This document shows positions 55,413 through 63,990 of a DNA stretch of 64,000 bases, piece after piece. Both the position numbers and the translations under genes were made by a program. Location: assembly GCA_037045265.1 (NCBI GenBank), contig JBAOHV010000036.1, forward strand, positions 14,436 to 78,435. The letters run 5' to 3'. This DNA is from JBAOHV01 sp037045265. Its GTDB lineage: Bacteria > Actinomycetota > Acidimicrobiia > Acidimicrobiales > Microtrichaceae. The notes beneath the pieces are model-generated. The model was given only the letters and a program-made list of their open reading frames with translations. It did not search any database and had not been told where the DNA came from. Positions within the stretch are counted from its first letter, which is position 1. Every line of letters begins with the position of its first letter.

Positions 55413-57611
55413 GTGTCCCACACCCCTCCGAAGGAACGCATGACCATGACCCCCAGTTCGGACGACATCTCGACGCCTCCCGGACGTGGCGGTCGCAGCG
55501 AGCCGTGGTTCGCGCGCATGGCCAGGTTCTCGGGCACGCACCGCCGAACCGTGATGGTCGTGTGGTTGGTCTTGACCCTGGCTGCAGCGCCGTTGGCCCT
55601 GACCCTCTCCGGAGCGTTGTCGGGCGCCGGTTGGGAGGCGCAGGGGTCGACCTCGGTGAAAGTCCGTGACGAACTACGGCGCGACTTCCCTCAACTCGGC
55701 GCCGAGGCAGCGGTGGTCGTCTACCGCCAGGATGCGCCGATCAGTCAGGACCCGACCGGCGTGAATCTGCTGCTGTCCGACCTGGATGGGGCTCCTGGGG
55801 CCGCATCGGTGGTGGACCCGCTGACCCAACCTGCCGGAGCGGGTCTGGTCTCCCAGGATGAGCGCACTGTGTTGATCCCGGTGCAACTCGAGGCGGAGAG
55901 CGACGCCCAGCTCCCCAAGTCGGCGGGATTGCTGATCGACCATGTCGACGGGTTGGAGCTCCCGAAGGGCAGCCAGGCGGAGGTGACGGGCGAGTGGCCG
56001 GTCTGGAGCGACTTCAACACGACGAACGAAGAAGCGCTCCACAAGGCAGAACTCGTCTCGGGCATCCCCACGGTGATCCTGTTGTTCATCGCGTTCGGAT
56101 CTGCCATCGCTGCCGGTATCCCCCTCCTGCTCGCTCTCGCCGGGATCGCCGTGGGCTTCGCCGCGCTACACCTCCTCGGTGACACGACCCCACTGTCGGT
56201 TTGGTCGATGAACTTCTCCATGATGATCGGCCTGGCCGTCGGCATCGACTACAGCCTCTTCATCGTCTCCCGGTACCGAGAGGAGCGCGAGGACGGCCAC
56301 GACGCCCTCGATGCCATAGCCAACACGCTGTCGACCGCTGGCAAGGCAGTGTTCCTGTCCGCCCTCGCCGTGGTCCTCTCCCTGGCCGCCGTCTTCGTGG
56401 TGCCGGTGATGGTCTTCCGGTCCATGGCGTTGGGGATGATCCTGTCGGTCACGGCCGTCGGCCTTGCAGCGCTCACACTGCTGCCGGCCGTGCTCGTCGC
56501 CATGGGCGACAAGGTCCTCGTCGCCCGTGGCCACAAGGACCCCGACCGCGCCGCCGAAGGCCGCTGGGCCCGCTGGACGGGTCTGGCCCTCAGCCACCCT
56601 GGACGCACCCTCGCCGCCGGGCTCACCTTCCTACTGCTCCTCGCCGCACCGGCCATCGGCATGCGCCTCGGTATGCCCGGCGCCCGGGTCGTCGACGAGG
56701 GCCGCTCGAGTCGTGACGGCTACGAGTTGCTCGTGGCCTCGTTCGGACCCGGAGCCGGCGCACCGCTCTTCGTCACTACACCTGCCGATCAGGCCCCCGA
56801 TGTCGTCGCGTTGGCATCGGCGGACCGCAACGTGGTCGACGCCCGGGTCGTGGCGGAGCCGGCCGCCAGCGGTCGGACAGTGGTCCGGGTGACCCCTGCC
56901 ACCGCGGTCGACGCCCAGGAGACCTCCGAAATGGTGGGGAGGCTCCGAACCACGATCGGCGATGCCGTCCCCGAAGCCGACGTCGGCGGTCCGGCTGCCC
57001 AGAACCACGACCTGACCGCCGAGCTCACCGGACGGGCACCGATCGCGATCGGCATCATCATGTTGGTGGCGTTCGTGCTGCTCCTCGTGGTCTTCCGCAG
57101 CCTCACGATCGCCCTCTCGTCGATCTTCCTCAACCTGCTCAGCGTCGGCGCGAGCTTCGGGTTCGCCACCCTGGTCTTCCAACACGGGTTCGGGGCCGGT
57201 CTCATCGGCATCGAGCACCAGGGGTTCGTCGACGCCTGGGCGCCACTGTTCTTCTTCGCCCTGCTGTTCGGGCTGTCGATGGACTACCAGCTCTTCCTGC
57301 TGGCAGCGATACGCGAGCGCTACGAGGCAACTGGCGACACACAGCTCGCAATCCGTGAAGGGATCGCCACGACCGGCCGGCCCATCACCAACGCGGCGCT
57401 CATCATGATCGTCGTATTCATCGCCTTCGGTGTGACCGGGCCGATCCCTCCAACCGAGCTCGGGATCACCCTCGCCGTCGCGGTGCTGCTCGACGCCACC
57501 GTGGTGCGGATGATGCTCGTCCCCTCGATCATGGGACTCCTCGGCGAACGCAACTGGTGGCTCCCGAGGTGGCTTGGACGCATCCTGCCCACCATCCACT
57601 TCTCACACTGA
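55413..57611 (+). CDS. MMPL/RND-family transporter
   Basis: A 732-residue RND-type exporter with 12 predicted helices in two halves, each starting with one helix, a periplasmic domain and five more helices. It shows MIGLAVGIDYSLFIVSRYREE in the first half and the equivalent FGLSMDYQLFLLAAIRERY in the second; the Asp-Tyr pairs are the proton relay of MmpL proteins. Substrates of relatives are lipids, siderophores or drugs. The start GTG 55413 is leaderless. CsoR-type operators suggest induction by copper or reactive sulfur. Confidence 0.88.
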   Translation: MSHTPPKERMTMTPSSDDISTPPGRGGRSEPWFARMARFSGTHRRTVMVVWLVLTLAAAPLALTLSGALSGAGWEAQGSTSVKVRDELRRDFPQLGAEAAVVVYRQDAPISQDPTGVNLLLSDLDGAPGAASVVDPLTQPAGAGLVSQDERTVLIPVQLEAESDAQLPKSAGLLIDHVDGLELPKGSQAEVTGEWPVWSDFNTTNEEALHKAELVSGIPTVILLFIAFGSAIAAGIPLLLALAGIAVGFAALHLLGDTTPLSVWSMNFSMMIGLAVGIDYSLFIVSRYREEREDGHDALDAIANTLSTAGKAVFLSALAVVLSLAAVFVVPVMVFRSMALGMILSVTAVGLAALTLLPAVLVAMGDKVLVARGHKDPDRAAEGRWARWTGLALSHPGRTLAAGLTFLLLLAAPAIGMRLGMPGARVVDEGRSSRDGYELLVASFGPGAGAPLFVTTPADQAPDVVALASADRNVVDARVVAEPAASGRTVVRVTPATAVDAQETSEMVGRLRTTIGDAVPEADVGGPAAQNHDLTAELTGRAPIAIGIIMLVAFVLLLVVFRSLTIALSSIFLNLLSVGASFGFATLVFQHGFGAGLIGIEHQGFVDAWAPLFFFALLFGLSMDYQLFLLAAIRERYEATGDTQLAIREGIATTGRPITNAALIMIVVFIAFGVTGPIPPTELGITLAVAVLLDATVVRMMLVPSIMGLLGERNWWLPRWLGRILPTIHFSH

Positions 57612-57626
57612 CCGCGCCGCTTCCCT

Positions 57627-57652
57627 GCCCGCCGGCATCCGCGCCGGCGGGC
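57627..57652. terminator. Bidirectional terminator hairpin
   Basis: GCCCGCCGGC and GCCGGCGGGC form a perfect 10-bp stem with a 6-nt loop. It lies between the convergent MMPL and DsrE2 genes. There is no T-tract on either strand. Confidence 0.7.
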
Positions 57653-57701
57653 GTGAGAGAGGTCAGGGACGTCGACTCGTCGGGGCAGGTCGCCCCCGAC
57701 G

Positions 57702-58173
57702 TCACGTGAAGATGATGTGGCCGCCGGCGGCCTTCTCGTAGAACTCGCCGACGGTGATTATGTCGTGGACCTCGTCGATGAAGTCGCTCTTGTCCATCTT
57801 GAACAGGTCGACGGACGCCTTGCATGCGTACATGCCGGCGCCGGTGTCGGAGATCATCTCGACGAACTCGGGGATCGACGGGATGTCGAGCTCCTCGATC
57901 TGCTTCTCCATGACGTGGGTCAACACCGTGCTCATCCCGGGGAAGCCGCCGAGCCACGTGGCCACGTGCAACCCGGGGTTGCCCACCGTCGCCAGCTTGA
58001 TGTGCTCGTGGCGCTTCTTGTTGATGGCGTCGAGGCCGAAGAACGTGAAGAAGAGGTTCGCCTCGATGCCTTCGGCCCGCGGCGCCGTTGGCCATGATCA
58101 GGCCCGGGTACATCCCGTCGAGCGAGCCCTTGGAGATGATGATCGACACCTTCTCGATCGGTTCAGCAGTCAC
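57702..58173 (-). CDS. DsrE/DsrF/DrsH-like (DsrE2) sulfur-carrier protein (one frame break)
   Basis: About 156 residues. VSIIISKGSLDGMYPGLIMANGAA starts the domain in outline, followed by LFFTFFGLDAI and the Cys-containing segment GMYACKASVDLFKM. That is the position of the persulfide-carrying Cys in DsrE2-type proteins. Such proteins pass sulfane sulfur to or from DsrC/TusA-type carriers. One extra base near 58074-58082 (GCGGGCC) breaks the frame; removal gives NGAAAEGIEANLFF. GTG 58173 has AAGGAG 8 nt upstream and follows the dsrC stop by 12 nt, so the cluster is one operon. Confidence 0.8.
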
Positions 58174-58185
58174 AGTCGTCTCTCC

Positions 58186-58507
58186 TTAGATGCAGCCGCG
58201 AGGCTTGGGGATCCCGGCGATGCGGGCGGCGATCTTTGCCGGGACCCTTCGGGAAGAGCTGGTACAGCTCCTTGACCGACACGCCCGACGTCTTGCCGAG
58301 CACTCGGACGGTCGGTCCGGTTCCGTTCTTGGCGTAGTCGGCGCGCATGAACCTGATGACGGTCCAGTGCTGATCGGTCAGCGGGTCGATGCCCTCCGCC
58401 CGTGGCGAGCTCGGGGGCCATGGCTTCGGTCCACTGTCCGGGGTCGGTGAAGAATCCTTCGTCGTTGGCGTCGACGGAGGCTGCCCGCGACGGTCTTGCA
58501 TGGGCAT
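58186..58507 (-). CDS. DsrC/TusE-family sulfur relay protein (four frame breaks)
   Basis: Frame-restored length is 105 residues, normal for the family. It begins MPMQTVAGSL, continues DANDEGFFTDPGQWTE and LTDQHWTVIRFMR, and ends LYQLFPKGPGK then PKPRGCI. The C-terminal arm carries the conserved Cys at position 104. The second Cys expected 11 residues earlier is Ala, so it is a one-Cys, TusE-like form that relays sulfur rather than a classical DsrC trisulfide carrier. Four single extra bases are needed, near 58492-58497, 58475-58481, 58396-58404 and 58231-58239. The total length (322 nt) equals 106 codons plus 4. ATG 58507 has AGGAGG 6 nt upstream. Confidence 0.8.
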
Positions 58508-58524
58508 ACAGGTCCTCCTGGGAC

Positions 58525-59781
58525 TCAGGATCGTTGGTCGTTCGGGGACGCTGCTTGCCGGCAGTCGGCATGTCGGAGCCGACGCCGGGAACATCACGGC
58601 CCGGCAGCAGGACGTGCCAGTAGAACCACTGGAACATGAGCTTCCCGAGGTGGTTCATGCGCGACTCCTTGAGGAGCGGCAGACCAACGCGCGGCGGGAT
58701 AGTGACCGGGGACGGGCTCCTGGTCGTAGTTGAAGTCGATGAGCATCGCCTTGCCGAAGCCCGTCTCGATGAAGCAGTTGGCGTGACCGTCATACGATCG
58801 CGTCCAACTCGGCGCCAGCGAGGAACCGCTGGATGTTCCCGACGAGGACCTCGCCCTCGAAGTGCGTGACCGAGCCGGCCTTGGACACCGGGAGGGTGGT
58901 GGCGTCGCCGATCGCGAACACGTTGGGCTTCACGGTCGACTGCAGCGTGTGCGGGTCGGTGGGTACGAAGTTCAACGTCGTCACCGAGGCCCTCGGATCG
59001 GGCGACGTAGGGCTGGCCGCCGTGGAGCGGGACGACCACCGCCAGATCGAACGGGACCTCCCGCTCGTCGTAGGACACCAGGCGACCGCCCGGGCCGTCG
59101 ACCTCGCCCGTGTTGAACTCGGTCACCAGCTCGATGCCCCGCTCGTCGAGCATCCCACCGAGGGTCGCTGCGGCCACCGGCTTGGTGAAGGCCGCGTCCA
59201 GCGGAGTCACGTAGGTGATCTCTACACGGTCGCGGATCTTCCGATCGGTGAAGAACCAGTCAGCGAGGAAGCAGAACTCGAGCGGCGCGACCGGGCACTT
59301 GATCGGCATGTCCACCACGTTGACGACCATCCGGCCGCCGTCGAACTGCTCCAGCGCTTCAGCCAGGCTGGTCGCACCCTCGAGCGTGTAGAAGGTGTGG
59401 ACGTTCTCGCCCCGACCCGGACCGGCGAGGCCCTCGGTCTCCTCGGGCAGCAACGCGGCGCCGGTGGCGATCACCAACACGTCGTAGTCGACCGTCGTGC
59501 CGTCCATAAGGTGGACGCGATCAGCGTCGAGGTCGACCCGGTCGATGCCACTCCGTCGGTACTCGACGCCGTCGTGCAGCTGGCGACCCGCGTGGTCGGA
59601 CGATGTCCTCGGGCCGGGCGAGGCCGAACGGCACGAACAGCAGACCCGGCTGGTAGACGTGTCGGTCGTCCTGGTCGACCACGGTGATCGACGCGGCCTC
59701 GGCCGGGTACTGCGAGCGCAGGCGGTTGGCCGTCAGCGTCCCTCCGGTTCCCGCTCCGAGGATCACGATCCTGTGCTGCAT
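58525..59781 (-). CDS. Sulfide:quinone-reductase-like flavoprotein (multiple frame breaks)
   Basis: About 415 residues when restored. It shows FAD motif VILGAGTGGTL at the start, VYQPGLLFVPFG, CPVAPLEFCFLADWFF with a conserved Cys, NVFAIGDAT near the second FAD contact, then ANCFIETGFGKAM and a C-terminal membrane-binding region (MFQWFYWHVLLPG). The layout fits sulfide:quinone oxidoreductase and related flavoproteins that oxidise sulfide or persulfide and reduce quinone. Single extra bases are placed near 59592-59602, 58980-58990, 58790-58798 and 58689-58700. The last 15 codons need a net further shift to reach the TGA at 58527-58525, so the exact 3' end is uncertain. ATG 59781 has GGAGG upstream. 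Confidence 0.75.
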
Positions 59782-59855
59782 GCGGAGCCTCCGAGTGCGT
59801 GACCAGTTGCTCGTCCGAACGTAGTGGTCTGCACATCATGCTCGACAGGGTCGAA

Positions 59856-59884
59856 GGTCCCGGTCCACACGGTGGACCGGGACC
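59856..59884. promoter_or_regulatory. Perfect 13-bp hairpin in a divergent intergenic region
   Basis: GGTCCCGGTCCAC and GTGGACCGGGACC pair perfectly around ACG. It lies between the SQR-like gene (start 59781) and the patatin gene (start about 60013), upstream of both. No gene ends there, so it is not an ordinary terminator. Confidence 0.6.
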
Positions 59885-59905
59885 GCGAGCAGGAGGAAGA
59901 GCTGA

Positions 59906-59917
59906 CTCAGGCCTGAG
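59906..59917. promoter_or_regulatory. 12-bp perfect palindrome
   Basis: CTCAGGCCTGAG lies 22 bp after the 59856 hairpin and about 100 bp ahead of the patatin gene. It is a candidate protein-binding site. No known factor is assigned. Confidence 0.4.
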
Positions 59918-60012
59918 CGGAGAGCGACGGAGTTCACATCGCAGACGGGATTCAGGGAACGTCCACCGGCGTTGTCACGGTCGACGCATACTCGATCCCC
60001 GATGATCGGAGG

Positions 60013-60831
60013 GTGGTCCCGGTGGCACACCATGAGCACAGCCAGAGCGGCAACGTCGACCTCGACGGCGTGCCGGCCGTGACCGACGGGCCGCATCCGC
60101 TGTCCATGGTCTACGGCGGAGGTGGCGTCTTCGGCATCGGCTACGCCGTCGGCGTGGCGCACGGTCTCGCGGCCGGCGGCATCCCGGTCGCCACCACCCC
60201 TGCGCTCGGCACCTCGGCCGGGTCGTGGGCAGCGGCCGCGGTCGCTCTGGGAATGACCTACGAGGACGTGGCCGACATCGATGCACCGCCGGTGCCCAAC
60301 CGGCGTCGCGGTGTGCTCGCAGAGGTCGCTCGCAGCATCTTCGGGGAAGCGACCCACCCCCTCGTCTCGGTATCCGCGGTGTGCCTGCGCACCCGGCGGC
60401 GACACATCCTGGACGGGGGCCGCTACCCGCTCGCCGACCTCGCCGCCGCATCCTCGGCGGTGCCGGGCCTGTTGCCCCCTCACCGCGTCGACGGCCGGCT
60501 CTACATCGACGGCGGCATGTGGTCGGTCACCTCCGTGGACGCTGCCTCGGACGCGGAGGAGGTGATCGTGGTGGCCCCGCTGGCGGGACCCCACATGGGT
60601 CCCATCGGCCGCAGCGCGGGGTTCCTGCTCGAGCGCGAGCTGCGTACGTGGCGGCGCCGCCATCCCGACCGGCGGATCACCCTGATCCGACCCGGACGCG
60701 AGATCGCGGCCCACGCGGGCCGCAGCCCGTTGAGCCTGTTCGACGGCGACCGGGCCCGGGCCGTGTACCCGTTGGCCGTGGAGCAGGGACTCCGCTGGGC
60801 CGAGCGCCTCCGGGCCGACGTCGTGACCTGA
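60013..60831 (+). CDS. Patatin-like phospholipase
   Basis: A 272-residue patatin/RssA-type serine hydrolase. It shows the oxyanion loop GGGGVFGIGYAVG, nucleophile Ser in GTSAGSW, and the dyad Asp in YIDGGMW (DGG). It hydrolyses phospholipids or other acyl lipids, in the cytosol since no signal peptide is seen. The first 30 residues are a polar lead. GTG 60022 (GGAGG 10 nt upstream) is as likely a start as GTG 60013. It is convergent with the fused hydrolase downstream. Confidence 0.85.
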   Translation: MVPVAHHEHSQSGNVDLDGVPAVTDGPHPLSMVYGGGGVFGIGYAVGVAHGLAAGGIPVATTPALGTSAGSWAAAAVALGMTYEDVADIDAPPVPNRRRGVLAEVARSIFGEATHPLVSVSAVCLRTRRRHILDGGRYPLADLAAASSAVPGLLPPHRVDGRLYIDGGMWSVTSVDAASDAEEVIVVAPLAGPHMGPIGRSAGFLLERELRTWRRRHPDRRITLIRPGREIAAHAGRSPLSLFDGDRARAVYPLAVEQGLRWAERLRADVVT

Positions 60832-60866
60832 ACGGGGTCGGCCCGCCCGCTGCTCCGTTCTGGCCG

Positions 60867-62255
60867 TCAGCCGGCGAAGGTGACGGGGAAGTAGACGAAC
60901 GCGTCCGGCTCCAGGAGTCCCGAGTCGTTCACGAGGATCGTGCACGAGTGCTGTGCATCGCAGTTGCCGTTCGCGAACGCACCCGTGTGAACGGTGAGGT
61001 CGATCGAGCCTGCACCCGTCGGGTTCGCGACGAGCACATGGCCCTCGGCGATGCCACATGACGCGGTTCCACCGCGACCGTCGCCGACGCACTGAAGGAC
61101 GTTGACGGTCTTTCCGGGGAGGAACCCGCTCCAGGTGACGGTGACGGTCTGGCCGTCTCGGAGATCGGCGTCCGCGCTGACCGATGCCTGCCGGTCCGTC
61201 TCCGGCTCCGGAACGGTCGGGACCGTCACCGCAGAGTCGTCGTCAGGGGCGAAGTACATGGTGGCGACAGGTGGCGACTCGTCGCTTCGGAGCCGGTCGA
61301 TGGCCGACGTATCTCCCCTCAGGTACCCGTCGAGGAAATCGGTCGTGGCCCGCGCTGCCACCGGGAAGGCCTCGTCGGTCGGGACCAGCCAAGCCCCGTG
61401 ATCGGACTGCTCCAGGCTAAGCAGCGCTTTGGGGGTCGACACCTGGTTGAAGGTCTCGACGGTCTGGTTGTAGGAGACCAGCTGGTCCTCGACGCCGTGG
61501 ACGAACATGACCGGCGGGATGTCGGCGAAGTCGTAGGAGCCGCCCGCGAACGGCGCCGGTGTGCCGGACAGCACGATCGCCGTGCGGATCCGTTCGTCGC
61601 GACAGCAGCTGTTGGCCACCAGGCCGAGCGTCGTGATCCCGCCGTTGGAATGCCCGGCGGCCCCGACCTTCGCGGAGTCCACGAGGCCCGCCAGCGGCGC
61701 TGCGCTTCTCTCGTTAGCCTTCAACATCTCGTCGATGACGAAGCTCACATCGCCGGGCTGGTTCTGGACGTCCGCCCCGTCGATGCCTCCGGGTGTGCCC
61801 CCGTAGGTCAGAGGGAAGTGTGGAAGAGCCACGACGTAGCCGGCCGCGACCCACTGCTCCGCCAGCGGTGTCAGGTACTCCTCGTTGCCACCGAGGCCGT
61901 GACTCAGGACGACGAGGGGGAAAGGCCGACCGGTGCTCGCCACAGGGGCGTTCTCACGATCGTCGCCCTGTGGGTTCCCGGCCGCCGGGTAGAGGATCGA
62001 CGTGGTGATCGTGCGATCCGGCAGCTGCGCTCGCCCTACTCCCGCCGGTGTCGGCCGCGACGGGTCGACGAAGGTCTCAGTCACACGGCCGATGCCGAAC
62101 TGCCGATCCGACGTGGCCGCAGCCGTCGCCGGTGCGACATCGGTGGTCGTCGGCGTCGCGCCCTCGTCCTCGGAGCACGCGGACAGCGCACCCGCGAGGG
62201 CAACCAACGCCAGCGCGATGGAGACGAGGATCGGACGGGTCGTTCGATTGCGCAC
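60867..62255 (-). CDS. Alpha/beta hydrolase lipoprotein with C-terminal neocarzinostatin-like domain
   Basis: 462 residues. The lipoprotein signal ends in ALSACSE. A PAF-acetylhydrolase/chlorophyllase-type hydrolase domain follows: FPLVVLSHGLGGNEEY, nucleophile in AAGHSNGGITT, Asp region MFVHGVEDQLV, His in SDHGAWL. The last 100 residues are a beta-sandwich whose pattern fits the neocarzinostatin/macromomycin fold: LRDGQTVTVTWSGFLPGKTV, then VLQC and a Cys pair in NGNCDAQHSC. In that fold the domain binds small hydrophobic ligands. GTG 62255 begins the signal peptide; the longer reading upstream crosses the divergent gene and is rejected. Confidence 0.75.
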   Translation of the reverse strand: MRNRTTRPILVSIALALVALAGALSACSEDEGATPTTTDVAPATAAATSDRQFGIGRVTETFVDPSRPTPAGVGRAQLPDRTITTSILYPAAGNPQGDDRENAPVASTGRPFPLVVLSHGLGGNEEYLTPLAEQWVAAGYVVALPHFPLTYGGTPGGIDGADVQNQPGDVSFVIDEMLKANERSAAPLAGLVDSAKVGAAGHSNGGITTLGLVANSCCRDERIRTAIVLSGTPAPFAGGSYDFADIPPVMFVHGVEDQLVSYNQTVETFNQVSTPKALLSLEQSDHGAWLVPTDEAFPVAARATTDFLDGYLRGDTSAIDRLRSDESPPVATMYFAPDDDSAVTVPTVPEPETDRQASVSADADLRDGQTVTVTWSGFLPGKTVNVLQCVGDGRGGTASCGIAEGHVLVANPTGAGSIDLTVHTGAFANGNCDAQHSCTILVNDSGLLEPDAFVYFPVTFAG

Positions 62256-62415
62256 GACGGCAATCTTGGCATTCCGCTCAGCTCCTCGCCGCCACCCACT
62301 CGGCCCTAGCCGTTCAGGCGGCGCCCCGGTTGACGACCTTCGACCTGGGCCTGATCCGACGCGCCCCATCGACCAGATCGTTAGGCTCACCAGCGGGGAG
62401 AATGAGGGAGGCGAC

Positions 62416-63990
62416 ATGGGAATCACATTCCGACAGCACCGCCGAAGGCCGTTTGCGGGAGCCGTACTGGTAACTGTGGCACTTCTGGCGTCAGCCTGCA
62501 GTGACGACGACGCCGGGCGTGCTTCCACCGCCGCGTCCACCACCGAGTCGAAAACCTCCAGCACCGTGCCGGCGATCGAGCCCGGCGCCTTCACGGAAGC
62601 CGCGTGTGCACCGGACGTCGTCGCCACGCCGCCGGCAACGGTGCGTTGCGGCACGATCGAGGTCCCCGAACGCCACAGCGAGCCCGATGGGCACTCGGTC
62701 GTGCTTCCTGTGGCGATCATCGAACCCGAGGGAGGCCCCACCGAGCACGACCCTGTCGTGTACCTCGACGGCGGACCCGGTGGCGACGGCGTGACCTTCG
62801 CCGAGGTGCTCTCGGAAATGCCGCTGGCCCGGGCCCGACGGGTGGTGGTGATCGGACAGCGCGGCACGCCGCTCGCCGAGCCGACCTTCGACTGCCCAGA
62901 AGTGGAAGCAGCCCAGCTCGACGCGCTCGACGACGAGCTCGGCGAGGACGCGACCGCTGCAGCACGCACAGCGCTGGGCGAGTGCTTCGGACGTGTCACC
63001 GCGGATGACCCCGATCTGGCCACCTACGACTCGGCGACCGCCGCGGACGATCTGGAGGCGGCACGACTCGCTCTGGGCTACGACGAGTGGAACCTCTACG
63101 GCATCTCCTACGGGACCAGGCTCGGCCTCGAGGTGCTGCGTCGACACCCCGGCGCGGTCCGCAGTGCCGTGCTGGACTCCGCCTACCCACCCGATGTGGA
63201 CGCCTACGCGACTCTCGTGCCGGGCGCCGAGCGCGCCTTCGGCGAGCTCGAGGCCGCCTGCGAAGAGGACCCGGCGTGTGCCGCCGCCTATCCCGACCTG
63301 GTCGATCGAGTAGCCAGCCTCTACGACCAACTCGAGGCGAGCCCGGTCGACGCGACGGGAAGCGATCCACGGACCGGCGAACCGCTCACGGTGCGCTGGG
63401 ACGGCGACCGCATGGTGAGAGCCGCCTTCAATGCACTGTACGCCGAGGCGATCATCCCCCTGCTCCCGTCCTTGCTGCAGCAGTTCGAGCAGGGCCAGTT
63501 CGATCTGGCGACAGGCACCTACCTGTCGTTCCTGATCACGGCCGGGGCCAGCATGGCCGAAGGCCTGTACCAGGCCGTCGAATGCCGCGAACGGGCACCC
63601 TTCGCCGACCGGGCCGAGATCGAACGCCAGTCCGAGGAGGAACCCGCGTGGTTGGTGTCCGCTGCGCTGTCCGAGGCGTCGCTGGACGACTGCGACGTAT
63701 GGCGCGCTCCTCCAGCCGATCCGAGCGTCACCGATCCCGTTCACAGCGAAGTACCGACACTGATCCTGGCGGGCCGCTTCGACCCGATCACACCTCCCGA
63801 ATGGGGACGGCGGGCAGCGGCCGGACTGGATCGGTCCTACTTCCGCGAGCTGCCCGCCGCTGGCCACGGTGTGAGCCTCGAGGGCTGCGCCGGCGAGATC
63901 GTCGACGCTTTCCTTGACGACCCGACCACCGAGCCTGATCCCGGGTGCGTCGACCAGCTCGGACCCCCGCAGTGGATCCTCCCGGAGTAA
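62416..63990 (+). CDS. Tripeptidyl-aminopeptidase-like alpha/beta hydrolase, lipoprotein
   Basis: 524 residues. A signal to LASACSDD is followed by a low-complexity linker and the S33-type peptidase fold: VVYLDGGPGGDG near the oxyanion loop, nucleophile Ser in YGISYGTRLGLEVLR, Asp in LAGRFDPITPP, and His in PAAGHGVSLEGC. The C-terminal TAP-like domain with Cys residues is typical of the SlpD/SlpE and tripeptidyl aminopeptidase group in actinobacteria. It would remove N-terminal peptides or process small esters outside the cell. ATG 62416 has GGGAGG upstream. It is divergent from the hydrolase/neocarzinostatin-like gene. Confidence 0.87.
   Translation: MGITFRQHRRRPFAGAVLVTVALLASACSDDDAGRASTAASTTESKTSSTVPAIEPGAFTEAACAPDVVATPPATVRCGTIEVPERHSEPDGHSVVLPVAIIEPEGGPTEHDPVVYLDGGPGGDGVTFAEVLSEMPLARARRVVVIGQRGTPLAEPTFDCPEVEAAQLDALDDELGEDATAAARTALGECFGRVTADDPDLATYDSATAADDLEAARLALGYDEWNLYGISYGTRLGLEVLRRHPGAVRSAVLDSAYPPDVDAYATLVPGAERAFGELEAACEEDPACAAAYPDLVDRVASLYDQLEASPVDATGSDPRTGEPLTVRWDGDRMVRAAFNALYAEAIIPLLPSLLQQFEQGQFDLATGTYLSFLITAGASMAEGLYQAVECRERAPFADRAEIERQSEEEPAWLVSAALSEASLDDCDVWRAPPADPSVTDPVHSEVPTLILAGRFDPITPPEWGRRAAAGLDRSYFRELPAAGHGVSLEGCAGEIVDAFLDDPTTEPDPGCVDQLGPPQWILPE

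Noticed and set aside
57702..59781. Programmed +1 frameshifting to explain the broken sulfur genes
   Set aside because: Nine or more different sites share no slippery motif or stop-codon context, and known programmed shifts occur once per gene.
60867..63023. 718-residue reading of the hydrolase gene
   Set aside because: The extra N-terminal part lies antisense to the peptidase gene. The signal peptide marks GTG 62255 as the start.
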